This document shows positions 35,666 through 46,176 of a stretch of DNA of 64,000 nt, piece by piece. Numbering within the stretch: position 1 is the first letter of the stretch; each line of letters starts with the position of its first letter. The notes under the pieces were generated by a model. It was given only the letters and a program-made list of their open reading frames with translations, did no database searches and had not been told where the DNA came from. The DNA is from Methyloversatilis sp. (GTDB lineage Bacteria > Pseudomonadota > Gammaproteobacteria > Burkholderiales > Rhodocyclaceae): positions 124,001-188,000 of the forward strand of contig NZ_JAUYRO010000053.1 in the NCBI RefSeq assembly GCF_030696805.1, read 5' to 3'. The translations under genes and the position numbers were made by a program.

Positions 35666-36349
35666 ATGCGGATCCGCACCGCGCGAGAGTACTTGCTGCA
35701 TTGGGGCTACGCGCCATAGCGGCCGATAAAGGGCGCGCTGGAACAAAACGCGCTCAAAGTCGAGTGTTGGCTCAACGAGACCTACACGCAAATTATGGCG
35801 TGCGCTTAGGCCGTGGAGAACACAATCTACCGGGGCGCCGAGACGACCGTGGCCGAGGACGGACACTGGTTGCGAACCGACGCGACCTTGGATCAGACAT
35901 CCGTGCTGGCGGCTCCGAGCGAGCGAAACGGACTGACATTGATTTTGGCCGTCAGCATTCATTGACCGGTGCGGTTCAAATTCATTAAAGGAGTAATGAA
36001 CACGGACCAGATGATCGGATTCTTGTAAGGTTGCATTTCCGACAGTACCCGCAAGGTTTTTCTGGTACTGGATATCCTGCGCCTTCATCACGCCAGACCG
36101 ATTACCGGATGGCTTAAAGAGCACCGGGAGAAAATCAAAGTGTTTTACCTGGCGTCGTACTAGCCGGAACTCAACCCTGATGAATACCTGAACAGGGAGG
36201 TCAAAACCCGGCTCCGGCTGAGTGATCGCGCGCAGACTAGGTTTTCCCTGCTGGAAAAGGCGCAGACATTCATGGAGTTTCCCGAGGAAACGCCGCAACG
36301 AGTGATGGCGTATTTCAAACATCCGTCTGTGCGTTATAGCTCACGTTAA
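35666..36349 (+). pseudogene. IS630-family transposase with five internal stops
   Basis: One continuous frame from ATG 35666 to TAA 36347 spells an IS630-type DDE transposase (MRIRTAREYLLHWGYAP; RKVFLVLDILRLHHARP; PELNPDEYLN; QRVMAYFKHPSVRYSSR). It is interrupted by stops at 35717 (TAG), 35807 (TAG), 35963 (TGA), 36026 (TAA) and 36161 (TAG). Each fits a single base change from the expected codon, and no frameshift is needed. The N-terminal helix-turn-helix part upstream of 35666 is not recognisable. Confidence 0.85.
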
Positions 36350-36577
36350 TTTCTCGAATTCATTGTCGGATTTACAATTTAGACACCGACCACAACCCAT
36401 TCATCCCCCAAATTGGGTAAGTGTTCCTCGATCGGGCCAAACTCGAGCCTGTGAGCCCATCGTCTCCTCCATCCGGATGAGAGGCTCATACCCCGATCGC
36501 ATGTAACATCATGTAAGCATCGTTTCCGCCACCATGCGGCCCGGCTTTGCATGGGTGATGCGTCGTTCGGAGGTGTC

Positions 36578-37879
36578 ATGGAACAGGGCTCGGAGCTGGA
36601 CGAGGTCGTTGCGCGGCTTTACGAGGCGGGAGCCGGCCTTGCCGGCGTGAGTTGGGCGCAGGCGCTGGCGGGGATGCTGCGCGTGCTTCAGGCGCATGCG
36701 GTGTTGCTGCTGACCATGGACGTTTCGCGGAGCGCGCTGCTCTTCCATGCCGAGGCGGGCGATGCGCCGCCGGAGGCGCTGCTCGATTACACACGCAGCT
36801 ATCACCTGATCGATCCGCGGCTGGCGCGTTTGCTGCCCATGGCAGCGGGGCGCTGGGCGCATTGTCATGAGGTGTTCGACGACGATTTCGTCGCTGCCGA
36901 CCCTTTCTATCAGGAGTTCCTGCTGCCCTATGGCGGGCGCTGGAGCAGCGGCATCAAGCTGATGGAAGAGGGGGATGTGGCGGTGATCTTCGCGGTGACG
37001 CGACGGCTGGATCAGGGGCCGCTGGTGGGCGATGCGTTCGTGCTGTGCGAACGGCTTGCCTGGCATGTCACCAAGGCGTATCGCCTCAATCAACTGCGCG
37101 CGCCGCCGGACGATGGCCCGGGCGTGGTTTCGGCAGCGCTGCATCAGCTCAGCGTGCCGGTGTTCCTGCTCGATGGCGAATGCCACATTAGATTTTCGAA
37201 CCGCAGCGCGGGGTCGCTGATGTCGTCCGGCGGCGCGCTGTACGCGCTGGATGGCCGCCTGGCCTTGCGGCATCCGGATAACGACCGGGCCTTCCGTGCG
37301 GTGGCGAAGTCGTTGTTCGGCAAGGCGGGCGACGACCGCTTTCCGGCCAGTGCTTACCTGCCGCTGGCGGTGAGCGGCCACGAAGGTGTGGCGCAGCCCG
37401 AGAGGAGCCGCGTGCTCGGCATGATGCTCAGTTCGCTGCTGCCCGAGCGCACGATAGGCGCTTTCGGGGGGAATCCGGCCTTGCTTGCGGTCGCTCATGA
37501 ACAGCGCGGGCTGTCAGAGCCCGATCCGGCGGTCGTTGCGAGCGCCTTCGGTCTTACACGCGCGGAGGCGCGGATCGCCATCGCGTTTGCGTTGGGTCTT
37601 TCAGTGGAGCAGATCGCGGAGCGCCGCTGCAAGGCGGTGAGCACGATACGCAGCCAGGTGAAGTCCATGCTCGCGAAAATGGGCTGCACCCGACAGAGCG
37701 AGGTGGTGAGTCGCGTGCTGTCCTTGCCCTTCATCTTTCTCGGTATGCGATGCAGTCGCGGTGAGGCCCTGGGCCCGTCGAGACTTGCGCGGGGGGCGGG
37801 CATTCATATTGGTGCGGTCGCCGGTTGCCAGGGCACCGCAGCAAAGCGTGCAGGTCGCTGGCCGGGTGGAAGCGCCTGA
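36578..37879 (+). CDS. LuxR-type HTH regulator, copy 1
   Basis: 433 residues. The N-terminal two thirds hold a sensor-like region with the family signature HLIDPRLARL, then WAHCHEVFDDDF, then DPFYQEFLLPYGGRW, and a second segment around PVFLLDGECHIRFSNR. The C-terminus has a LuxR/GerE helix-turn-helix (FGLTRAEARIA ... GLSVEQIAERR ... VSTIRSQVKSMLAKMG). The ligand is unknown. Start at 36578 is supported by GGAGG four bases upstream and by the matching MEQG start of the paralogue that follows. GC-rich composition shows it is outside the AT-rich block. Confidence 0.82.
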   Translation: MEQGSELDEVVARLYEAGAGLAGVSWAQALAGMLRVLQAHAVLLLTMDVSRSALLFHAEAGDAPPEALLDYTRSYHLIDPRLARLLPMAAGRWAHCHEVFDDDFVAADPFYQEFLLPYGGRWSSGIKLMEEGDVAVIFAVTRRLDQGPLVGDAFVLCERLAWHVTKAYRLNQLRAPPDDGPGVVSAALHQLSVPVFLLDGECHIRFSNRSAGSLMSSGGALYALDGRLALRHPDNDRAFRAVAKSLFGKAGDDRFPASAYLPLAVSGHEGVAQPERSRVLGMMLSSLLPERTIGAFGGNPALLAVAHEQRGLSEPDPAVVASAFGLTRAEARIAIAFALGLSVEQIAERRCKAVSTIRSQVKSMLAKMGCTRQSEVVSRVLSLPFIFLGMRCSRGEALGPSRLARGAGIHIGAVAGCQGTAAKRAGRWPGGSA

Positions 37880-38004
37880 GCGGCGTAGCGCCTGCCATCC
37901 TCTACCTGAGTTCGGGCCACACTGGCGGCGAGTGTTGGTTGCAGGCCACCTGACTTCGATCCATGTGCGGCGTTGCGGGCGGGTATGAGGTAAGGAGGTT
38001 GGGC

Positions 38005-39273
38005 ATGGAACAAGGAAAGGAGCTGCGTCGGGTCATCGAGCAGCTATATCGCGCTGCGACCGGAAGTTCGGAGGCGACCTGGGCGTACGCGCTGTCAGAC
38101 GTGAAGCGCGTGGTTCGAGCCAACACGGTTGCGCTATGCGAAATCGAGGTGTCGCGGCGAGAGCTTGTGTTCCATGTCGAAGTTGGGGGCGTGCCGCCCG
38201 AGGCGCGGCGTGCATTCAAAAGTCGAGTCAGCCTGGGTGATCCGCTGCTGGATCGTCTGCACGCAACGAGCCCGGGGTGCTGGGTTCACTGTCATGAACG
38301 GGTCGACGATGCATCCGTTTGCAGCGACCCCTTCTACCAGGCGTTTCTGCCGCCCGGCGAAGGGCGCTGGGTCAGTGGCATCAAACTGATTGCGAGCGGT
38401 GACAAGGCCGTCAGTCTGTTGGTCACACGGCGCGCAGAACTGGGGCCGCTGGCAGCAGATGATTTTCTGGCCTGCGACCTTCTTTCCTTTCACATCGCAA
38501 AAGCCTACGCGTTTGCGCAGTTGCACGCGCGGCTCGGACGCCAGCATGCGGCGGCTGAACTCGTGATGCGGCACCTCGGTTCGCCGATCGTTTTGCTGGA
38601 TGGCGAGTGCAGGGTGCTTTTCGCGAACCGGCCTGCCCGCTCGCTGATGTCGTCTGGTTCAGCGTTATCGGAGCGTGAAGGTCGCGTTGCGCTCGCACAC
38701 GCAGAGGACGACCGGGCCTTGCGAGCACTGGCCGACAAGCTTTATCGCGAGGCGGACGCTGCGCGATTGTCGGCCGGACCCCATCCCACATTCGCTGCCA
38801 GCGAACATGTCGGTATTGCGCGGCCGGCAGGGTTGCGTGTCGCGGGCATGATGCTGCTGCAGGATAATGAGACGTCGGCTTTCAGTTCGTGTCCGGTGCT
38901 GCTGGCGGTGGTGCATGAACTGAAAGGCGATCTTCAGTCTGACTCGAGCATTCTGGCCAGCGCTTTTGACCTGACGAGAGCGGAAGCGAAGGTGGCCATT
39001 TGCATTGCACAGGGCATGCCGGTGGCACTGATCGCCGAGCTGCATTGCTTGGCACTCAGCACGACACGGCGCCTGGTGCAGTCCGTGATGGCAAAGGCGA
39101 ACGGCATCCGGCTGGTCGAGATGATCAACCGGATGCGATCCATCCCGTTCATGTTTTTCGGTCTGCGGAGGGATGACGAGGACGGTACGGCAACTGCGGT
39201 GTTTTCGCCGCGCCGTCCTGCTCCACCCTTGCCGCACGCGTCCGGAATGTTCGCACCGGATGACTTCGCCTGA
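38005..39273 (+). CDS. LuxR-type HTH regulator, copy 2
   Basis: 422 residues, paralogous to the preceding gene over its full length (MEQGKELRRVIEQLYRAA; CWVHCHERVDDASVCSDPFYQAFLPP; SPIVLLDGECRVLFANR). In the HTH region the first helix is kept (FDLTRAEAKVA) but the recognition part has changed to LALSTTRRLVQSVMAKANG, so the two probably bind different sites. A strong AGGAGG precedes the ATG. The 125-base gap between the copies holds no gene. The pair arose by tandem duplication. Confidence 0.82.
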   Translation: MEQGKELRRVIEQLYRAATGSSEATWAYALSDVKRVVRANTVALCEIEVSRRELVFHVEVGGVPPEARRAFKSRVSLGDPLLDRLHATSPGCWVHCHERVDDASVCSDPFYQAFLPPGEGRWVSGIKLIASGDKAVSLLVTRRAELGPLAADDFLACDLLSFHIAKAYAFAQLHARLGRQHAAAELVMRHLGSPIVLLDGECRVLFANRPARSLMSSGSALSEREGRVALAHAEDDRALRALADKLYREADAARLSAGPHPTFAASEHVGIARPAGLRVAGMMLLQDNETSAFSSCPVLLAVVHELKGDLQSDSSILASAFDLTRAEAKVAICIAQGMPVALIAELHCLALSTTRRLVQSVMAKANGIRLVEMINRMRSIPFMFFGLRRDDEDGTATAVFSPRRPAPPLPHASGMFAPDDFA

Positions 39274-39280
39274 AGCCTGG

Positions 39281-39296
39281 AGGTGACCCGTCACCT
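39281..39296. other. hairpin between convergent genes
   Basis: AGGTGAC-CC-GTCACCT is a perfect inverted repeat eight bases after the second LuxR-type gene. It may act as a terminator stem, but no T run follows; an operator is also possible. The rest of the 106-base gap holds nothing recognised. Confidence 0.3.
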
Positions 39297-39379
39297 TGAT
39301 GGTTGCCGGATCGCCGGGGTCAATCGGGTTGTGCCGCGCAGGCTTGCGCGCTTGAGAGGCGTGCGCCTGCCCCGAGTGC

Positions 39380-41668
39380 TCAACGACCGCGCCGCCAGAC
39401 ACTCCCCGCCAGCGCCGCGGCCAGACTGGCCAGCGCCCAGCCGGGCAATGGCACATCGCCGTCGCTCGGGCTGGTCGCCGCGGCCGCAGTGACGGCGAAG
39501 GTCATGCTGACCGGTGCAGCGGCGAGCCAGCTGTCGTTGCCGGACTGGCTGGCCTGCACGGTGCAGGTGCCGGTGGCGAGCAGGCTGGCCAGATTGCCGG
39601 CGGTGCTGCACACGTTCGGTGTCAGGCTCAGATAGCTCACCGCGAGACCTGAACTTGCGCTGGCGGCGAGGGCGGCGGGGCCGGCGTCGAGGGCGAAGGC
39701 GGGTGGGGTCGGGAAGGTGATGGTCTGCACGGCGCGCGCCAGCCTGATGGTGAAGGTCATCGTGACCGACGCGGCGGCGAAGAAGTCGCCATTGCCGGGC
39801 TGACTGGCGGTGAGGCTGCACGGGCCGGCGGCGATCAGCGTGGCGAAGGCGGCGCCGGGGCTTCCACCAACGCTGCAAGTGGCTGGCGTGACCGAGGCGT
39901 AGCTCACCGCGAGGCCGGAACTGGCGAGCGCGTCGAGCGCGACGCTGCCCTGGTCCAGCCAGACGTTGTCGGGCGCCGGAAACACGATGGTCTGTTCGGC
40001 CCGGTCGTCGAAAGCGAGGTTGAGCACCACGCTGCCGGTGGCGGCTTCGAAGCCATCGACCGCGATGCGGTAGGTGGTGCCGGCGGACACCAGTGTTTCC
40101 AGTCGGCTCTGCACGCCGGCACCGCCGTCGTCATCACTCGCAAGCAGCGCCAGCGACGACAGTGCATTGCCGGTGTAGATCGCCAGCATGGTGTCGAAAT
40201 TGCTGCCGTTGGTGTCCAGCGTCAGGATGCCTGAAGCTGGCGCGGTCCATACCCACCACAGCGAGCGCGTCGCCTCGATGCCGTCGTGCGCCGGCTCACC
40301 CGTTTCGCTGCTGGCCAGCAAATTGCTGCCGCTGTCGCTGTCCGATACGCCATTGAGCACGCGAGCAGCCGCAAAGGCGTCGTTGCTTTCGGTGCCGACG
40401 CCCGCCAGCGCGGCGCCCAGTGCCAGCCGCGGCCGCTGCAGGCCGTTGCGCGCATCGGTCACCGTGGTGCCGCTGAGTACCAGGCGGCTTTCGATCTGTT
40501 CCGCCGTATCGAGCGGGAAGCGCTGCTTCAGCACGGCGATGGCGCCGGCCACGATGGGGGCGGCGAAGGAGGTGCCGTCCAGCGTGTTGCCGCCGACGCT
40601 GATGACCGAGCCCGGCGCGAGCAGATCGAGCGGCTCGCCGCTGTTCGAATAGCAGGTCACCTTGTCGGCCGCGGTCGTGCTGTCGGTGCAGCCGCCGAAG
40701 GCGCGCTGGCCGACGTTGGCGTCGTAGGTCGCGCCGACGGCCACGGCGTTGGCGACGCAGGCGGGTTCGGCGACACCCGCCGTGTAGCTGTCGTTGCCGG
40801 CGGCGATCACCACCACCAGCCCGGCATTGCGAGCCCGGCGCACCGCAGCGACGTAGGGTGTCCGCGTGCAGGTGACGGCATTCTGCAGGGTGTCGCCCAG
40901 GCTCAGATTGAGCGCGACGATGTTGTAGGCCGTGCGCTGCGAAATCGCCCAGTCCATGCCCTCGATCACGTCGGAATCCCAGGCGCCGTCGGGTTCGAAC
41001 ACGTCGATGGCGACGATGGACGATTGCGGCGCGACCATCAGCGTCGTCATCGCGACCTTGCTGCCATGCCCGTTGTCGTCGCGCGCATTGTCTTCGATGG
41101 CCGCTTCGTACGCCGCGACCACCCTGCACGGGCCGGCCGGCACGCCGACAGCCGTGCAGCCGCCGAACGGGCCCAAGATGAAATCGACACCGGTATCGAG
41201 CACGGCTACTGCCGTGCCCGCGCCCTGATACCCCGTACTGACTGCCGCCGGCTGGCCGATCAGCGGCAGCGCCTGCGCGCCGATCGCCTTGCGCCGCTTG
41301 TCGATGAATATGGCGGCGACCCGGTCGTCGCTTCGAAGCGCGCGCAGCGCATCCGCATCCTTCAGTGTGAGCGCCAGCAGGGGCATCGTGCTGTAGCGGC
41401 GGCGCACGCTGATGCGGTCGGCCGGCAACGCGGCGATCACCGCCGTCTTCATCGTGTCGCGACGCCGCTGCACCGCGCTGATCTCCGGCACGCTCCCGTC
41501 GTCGACCAACTCGACGATCACCCGTGGCGCCTCGCCCCGTGCAAGCGCCGCGGCCACGTCGGCATCGACGTGACGCGGGGCGGCGTGGGCGGCCGGATGG
41601 GCAAACGCCGACGCGACCAGCGCGCCGAACAGCCAACGCAGCAGAAATGATCGACGCAAGTGCGGCAT
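39380..41668 (-). CDS. subtilisin-like S8 protease with exosortase-type sorting tail
   Basis: 762 residues from the ATG at 41668 (an ATG at 41722 is possible but places 18 residues before the signal peptide). Signal peptide to about residue 29; S8 domain with Asp158 (AVLDTGVD), His201 (NGHGSKVA) and Ser367 (GTSFAAP). A PPC-like beta domain (WWVWTAPASGILTLDT) follows, then two Ig-like repeats that begin QTIxFP. The C-terminus has a short PLPGWAL motif, a hydrophobic helix and Arg residues (SVWRRGR), the layout of IPTL/PEP-CTERM sorting signals. The same tail occurs on the DNRLRE protein, and a sorting enzyme lies between them. Confidence 0.88.
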   Translation of the reverse strand: MPHLRRSFLLRWLFGALVASAFAHPAAHAAPRHVDADVAAALARGEAPRVIVELVDDGSVPEISAVQRRRDTMKTAVIAALPADRISVRRRYSTMPLLALTLKDADALRALRSDDRVAAIFIDKRRKAIGAQALPLIGQPAAVSTGYQGAGTAVAVLDTGVDFILGPFGGCTAVGVPAGPCRVVAAYEAAIEDNARDDNGHGSKVAMTTLMVAPQSSIVAIDVFEPDGAWDSDVIEGMDWAISQRTAYNIVALNLSLGDTLQNAVTCTRTPYVAAVRRARNAGLVVVIAAGNDSYTAGVAEPACVANAVAVGATYDANVGQRAFGGCTDSTTAADKVTCYSNSGEPLDLLAPGSVISVGGNTLDGTSFAAPIVAGAIAVLKQRFPLDTAEQIESRLVLSGTTVTDARNGLQRPRLALGAALAGVGTESNDAFAAARVLNGVSDSDSGSNLLASSETGEPAHDGIEATRSLWWVWTAPASGILTLDTNGSNFDTMLAIYTGNALSSLALLASDDDGGAGVQSRLETLVSAGTTYRIAVDGFEAATGSVVLNLAFDDRAEQTIVFPAPDNVWLDQGSVALDALASSGLAVSYASVTPATCSVGGSPGAAFATLIAAGPCSLTASQPGNGDFFAAASVTMTFTIRLARAVQTITFPTPPAFALDAGPAALAASASSGLAVSYLSLTPNVCSTAGNLASLLATGTCTVQASQSGNDSWLAAAPVSMTFAVTAAAATSPSDGDVPLPGWALASLAAALAGSVWRRGR

Positions 41669-41729
41669 ATCGGTATTCAGGGCGGGGGCGGGTGCTGTCA
41701 CCCTGGCGGGGCTTTGTTCCATCCTTGTG

Positions 41730-42338
41730 TCAGCGTGATGTCCTCGAACGCCATCCTTCTGCGAGGGTGTGGCTTGCGGCGATGACCGCGGCGGCAGCGG
41801 CGGCGCCCAGCAGAAATCGTCCGCCAGCCTTCAGAAAGGCGCTCCACACAAGTATCGTCGAGGTGCCGTGCGGGTCGTGGGCGTCGCGATGCAGCCCCCA
41901 CAAAAGCGCATCCAGGACGAAGGGCGCGTCGAGCAGGAGGACGAATGCCAGCGCCGGGATGGCGAGCGCAAGTCGCATCAGCGTCGCTGCCGTGCTCGAT
42001 GCAGGCCACGCCATCAACAGCGCCAGGGTCATGCTGGGCGCCAGCCAGAAGGTCGCCAGTGGCGTGGTGATGACGGCACGGGCGCGCGGGTCGGCGTAGG
42101 TCACATGCGTGCCGGTCAGGATCAGCTGACGGATGCCGGCTTCTAGGCGGATCACCGTGTCGGCGCCGGTTTTCGTGATGTCGAGAGACAGCACGTTGTG
42201 ATGACGATCGATCAGGTCCATCGTCAGCGCGATCGACGGCAGCAGGCGCTGCATCATCGCTTCGCCCTGCCACAGCACCAGCGCGCCCACGATGCACAGC
42301 GATGCGATGAAGCGCGGTGCAAGACTGCGCGGATTCAT
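41730..42338 (-). CDS. exosortase-associated membrane protein
   Basis: 202 residues with an N-terminal membrane helix (about 8-24), a polar loop of some 70 residues, and helices near 95-115, 120-145 and 172-190. No catalytic motif. It starts inside the exosortase stop codon (four-base overlap), a layout seen with the small membrane proteins that accompany exosortase H-type enzymes. The start at 42338 is chosen for that overlap. Its function is probably to assist the sorting enzyme. Confidence 0.65.
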   Translation of the reverse strand: MNPRSLAPRFIASLCIVGALVLWQGEAMMQRLLPSIALTMDLIDRHHNVLSLDITKTGADTVIRLEAGIRQLILTGTHVTYADPRARAVITTPLATFWLAPSMTLALLMAWPASSTAATLMRLALAIPALAFVLLLDAPFVLDALLWGLHRDAHDPHGTSTILVWSAFLKAGGRFLLGAAAAAAVIAASHTLAEGWRSRTSR

Positions 42339-42880
42339 CGGTAGCCGATGTCCGGTTCCGGTTCGGCGACGGGCGCGCGCTGCATGACCCACTGGAAATA
42401 CAGCGCCAGCAGCGCCACCAGCACGATGGGCCCGATGTAGTTGTGCAGCCAGTCGAACCAGCGCGGATCGCTGCGCCAGGCGAAGAACAGCGCCGTGATG
42501 CGCGTGACGTTGAGCAGCCACGCGAGCAGCAGTCCGGCCAGCCAGCCAGCCAGCCGCCAGCGCCAGGCGAGCGGTGCCACGGCGAAGGCGGCAGTCATCA
42601 GCCACAGCAGTTCGGCGCCGTCGCAACCCTGCAGTACATTGATGCCACCACCCGGTGCCTGCACGCGCGGTCCGGCCGCCGCGGCGCCGCTGTCCGGCTG
42701 GACGGCGGCGATCAGCACGACGGCGGCGCGCACATTGAGATCCTCGACCCAAAGCCGGAACACTGCACTGTCCTGCTGCACCGACCAGCCCCACTGCAGC
42801 GCGGCGAAGATCAGCGCGAACAAGCCGACTCGCCAGAACGCCATGGCACCGGCTGATTCATTTTCGGGCTTGCCCTCCAT
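42335..42880 (-). CDS. compact exosortase (XrtH-like)
   Basis: 181 residues, short for an exosortase, with several membrane helices. The three catalytic residues are present: Cys87 in QGCDGAE, Arg128 in LNVTRIT and His147 in WLHNYIGP. Such transpeptidase-like enzymes cut C-terminal sorting signals in the inner membrane. Size and the PLPxWAL signals of its neighbours suggest the XrtH/IPTL-CTERM branch, but this needs a profile search. The ATG at 42880 overlaps the upstream stop by one base. Confidence 0.85.
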   Translation of the reverse strand: MEGKPENESAGAMAFWRVGLFALIFAALQWGWSVQQDSAVFRLWVEDLNVRAAVVLIAAVQPDSGAAAAGPRVQAPGGGINVLQGCDGAELLWLMTAAFAVAPLAWRWRLAGWLAGLLLAWLLNVTRITALFFAWRSDPRWFDWLHNYIGPIVLVALLALYFQWVMQRAPVAEPEPDIGYR

Positions 42881-43713
42881 CACGGTTTCGAAGTTTCCGA
42901 TTCACGTTTGCGCAGTCGTGGCCTGACCGCAGCGCCAAGCAGGGAAGCAGCCAGTGCGCCCAGCGCCCAGGCGGGAAGAGGCACATCACCCGACGCAGCG
43001 ACCGGCGGATCGTATTCGAGGGTCAGCAGCGGCACATTCACCCCGCCTTCCCGACTGACCAATCGCTTGGCGGAGCGCGTCGCCGCTTCGGAACCGCGGA
43101 TCAACCAGCCGTGGTTCGATGCAGGATCATTCACCCATCCCTGAAGATCGGCCAGCATTTCCGGCGTGCCTGCCCACACGAAGCCGCCGGTCGAGACCAT
43201 CGGAATCGATGCGCTTTCCGCCGCAAAGTCGCCACCCGGGGTGCTCCAGGTCTGGGGCGAGGCGGCCGAATAGAAGCGCTGCGTCCAGGTGACGTCGCCG
43301 GCCACCGCAACCTCGCCGCCGCCGTTGCCGCCGCCGCCTGAACCCGAAGCGCCCTCACCCCACGAGGCGAGCAGCCGGTGCAGGCTCGCAACACTGTCGT
43401 CGGGTGCGCCATTGGCGATGCGGTCGATCACCACACGCAGTGAGGCAGACCGGACGGTCGATCCGGGCGGAACTTCGGAGAGGTCGAAGCGCACCAGGGC
43501 GCGTCTTGAAAAACCGGCCGCCGTGGCACCGATGAACAGATGAGAACCGGAACCGTTGGCCAGACCCGGCTCGTCGCCGAACAGGGTCGCATCGGCCGCC
43601 GGCGCGCGCTGCATTTCGACACCTTGCGCCGCACCGGCGAGAGCGATCAGCACGAGCGAAAAACACCACGGCCGCACAGGGGGAACCACCACAAATCGCG
43701 ACATGGCACTCAT
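42880..43713 (-). CDS. secreted DNRLRE-domain protein with sorting tail
   Basis: 277 residues from the ATG at 43713, which has GGAG seven bases upstream. A signal peptide runs to about residue 29. The body resembles DNRLRE beta domains (SRRALVRFDLSEVPPGSTV, then SASLRVVIDR), with a Gly-rich loop near 120-135. The C-terminus has PLPAWAL, a hydrophobic helix and a basic end (RPRLRKRESE), matching the subtilase tail. It is the probable cognate substrate of the exosortase encoded next and the first gene of that operon. Confidence 0.8.
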   Translation of the reverse strand: MSAMSRFVVVPPVRPWCFSLVLIALAGAAQGVEMQRAPAADATLFGDEPGLANGSGSHLFIGATAAGFSRRALVRFDLSEVPPGSTVRSASLRVVIDRIANGAPDDSVASLHRLLASWGEGASGSGGGGNGGGEVAVAGDVTWTQRFYSAASPQTWSTPGGDFAAESASIPMVSTGGFVWAGTPEMLADLQGWVNDPASNHGWLIRGSEAATRSAKRLVSREGGVNVPLLTLEYDPPVAASGDVPLPAWALGALAASLLGAAVRPRLRKRESETSKP

Positions 43714-43834
43714 GCGACGGCTCCGGAAAGGTAACCGCGGGAGTCTAGGTACGAAACGTGATGGTTTCGTGATGCGTGGGTGCGCCCGTGCTGCGCGGCG
43801 CACGAGGTCAAGGAGCGCTGCGCCGTGCGGTCGG

Positions 43835-45162
<1,328 letters not shown>

Positions 45163-45166
<4 letters not shown>

Positions 45167-45711
45167 GCCTCGCCGCGGGTGAGCGTGAAGCGGATGACGC
45201 TGCCGGGCGCATCCGAAATGTCTTCGCGGCGGATGCCGATGTTCTCGTTGAAGTGCGCGATGCAGGCGGTGATCAAGCCTTCCGCGAGGTCGCCGAAGTG
45301 GCGGTCCGAGCGGTAGGTCATTTCCAGCGTGTTGATGCCGTCGCCACCGATGTCGAAGCGCGGCGGTCGGGCATCCGGGTAGAGCTTGCGCACTTCGGGA
45401 TGGATGATGGATTCGATGCTCGACAGCATGTGGAAGGCGTCATTCAATCCCGTGAAAAGGTGGCCGTAGCCTGTGTGGAAACGCCCGAACAGGTATTCGC
45501 CGAAGGTGCGCACCAGTTCCGGCACCGTCGTGCCGGTTCGCGCAGACAGCTCGATCACCATTTTCACCAGTTCATGGTGGTCGTACTGCCCCACAGCGGT
45601 GTAGGCGCCTGCATTCGGCGGTGCCGCCGCCTCGATGACTTCGTCCATCAATTCTGGCGAGTAACGCGCCTCGACCATATCGATGAATTCGGTGAACACC
45701 ATGCCCTTCAT
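45163..45711 (-). CDS. H-NOX haem-based nitric oxide sensor
   Basis: 182 residues of the H-NOX (HNOB) family, cytoplasmic. The proximal haem ligand is His104 ([11 protein letters not shown]), and the propionate-binding YxSxR motif is intact as YRSDR at 133-137. The ATG at 45711 is preceded by GGGGAGG six bases upstream, and the protein begins MKGMVF as the family does. In other bacteria H-NOX proteins switch a partner histidine kinase, often altering c-di-GMP levels and biofilm formation. Confidence 0.92.
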
Positions 45712-45754
45712 GTCGAACCTCCCCGCGACCGCTGACGATGGCCGGTTAACGGCG

Positions 45755-45783
45755 CTGTCAGTGAGGCCTGAAGCCTTTATACT
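45755..45783 (+). promoter_or_regulatory. sigma-70 type promoter of the PII gene
   Basis: CTGTCA at 45755-45760 and TATACT at 45778-45783, 17 bases apart, lie 28 bases before the PII start codon; a GAGGAG binding site follows. Confidence 0.55.
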
Positions 45784-45795
45784 TCGCGGCCTTAG

Positions 45796-46149
<354 letters not shown>

Positions 46150-46176
46150 CGCCGCCGGGTTCCGCGGCCCCCGGAA

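Noticed and set aside
35651-36322. 223-codon minus-strand frame over the IS630 remnant
   Set aside because: The plus strand spells recognisable IS630 transposase segments in one frame, so the minus frame is a by-product.
41730-42794. Extended 354-codon version of the exosortase-associated gene
   Set aside because: The first 150 or so residues are an Arg/Ala-rich shadow of the exosortase gene; the real start is the ATG at 42338 overlapping the exosortase stop.
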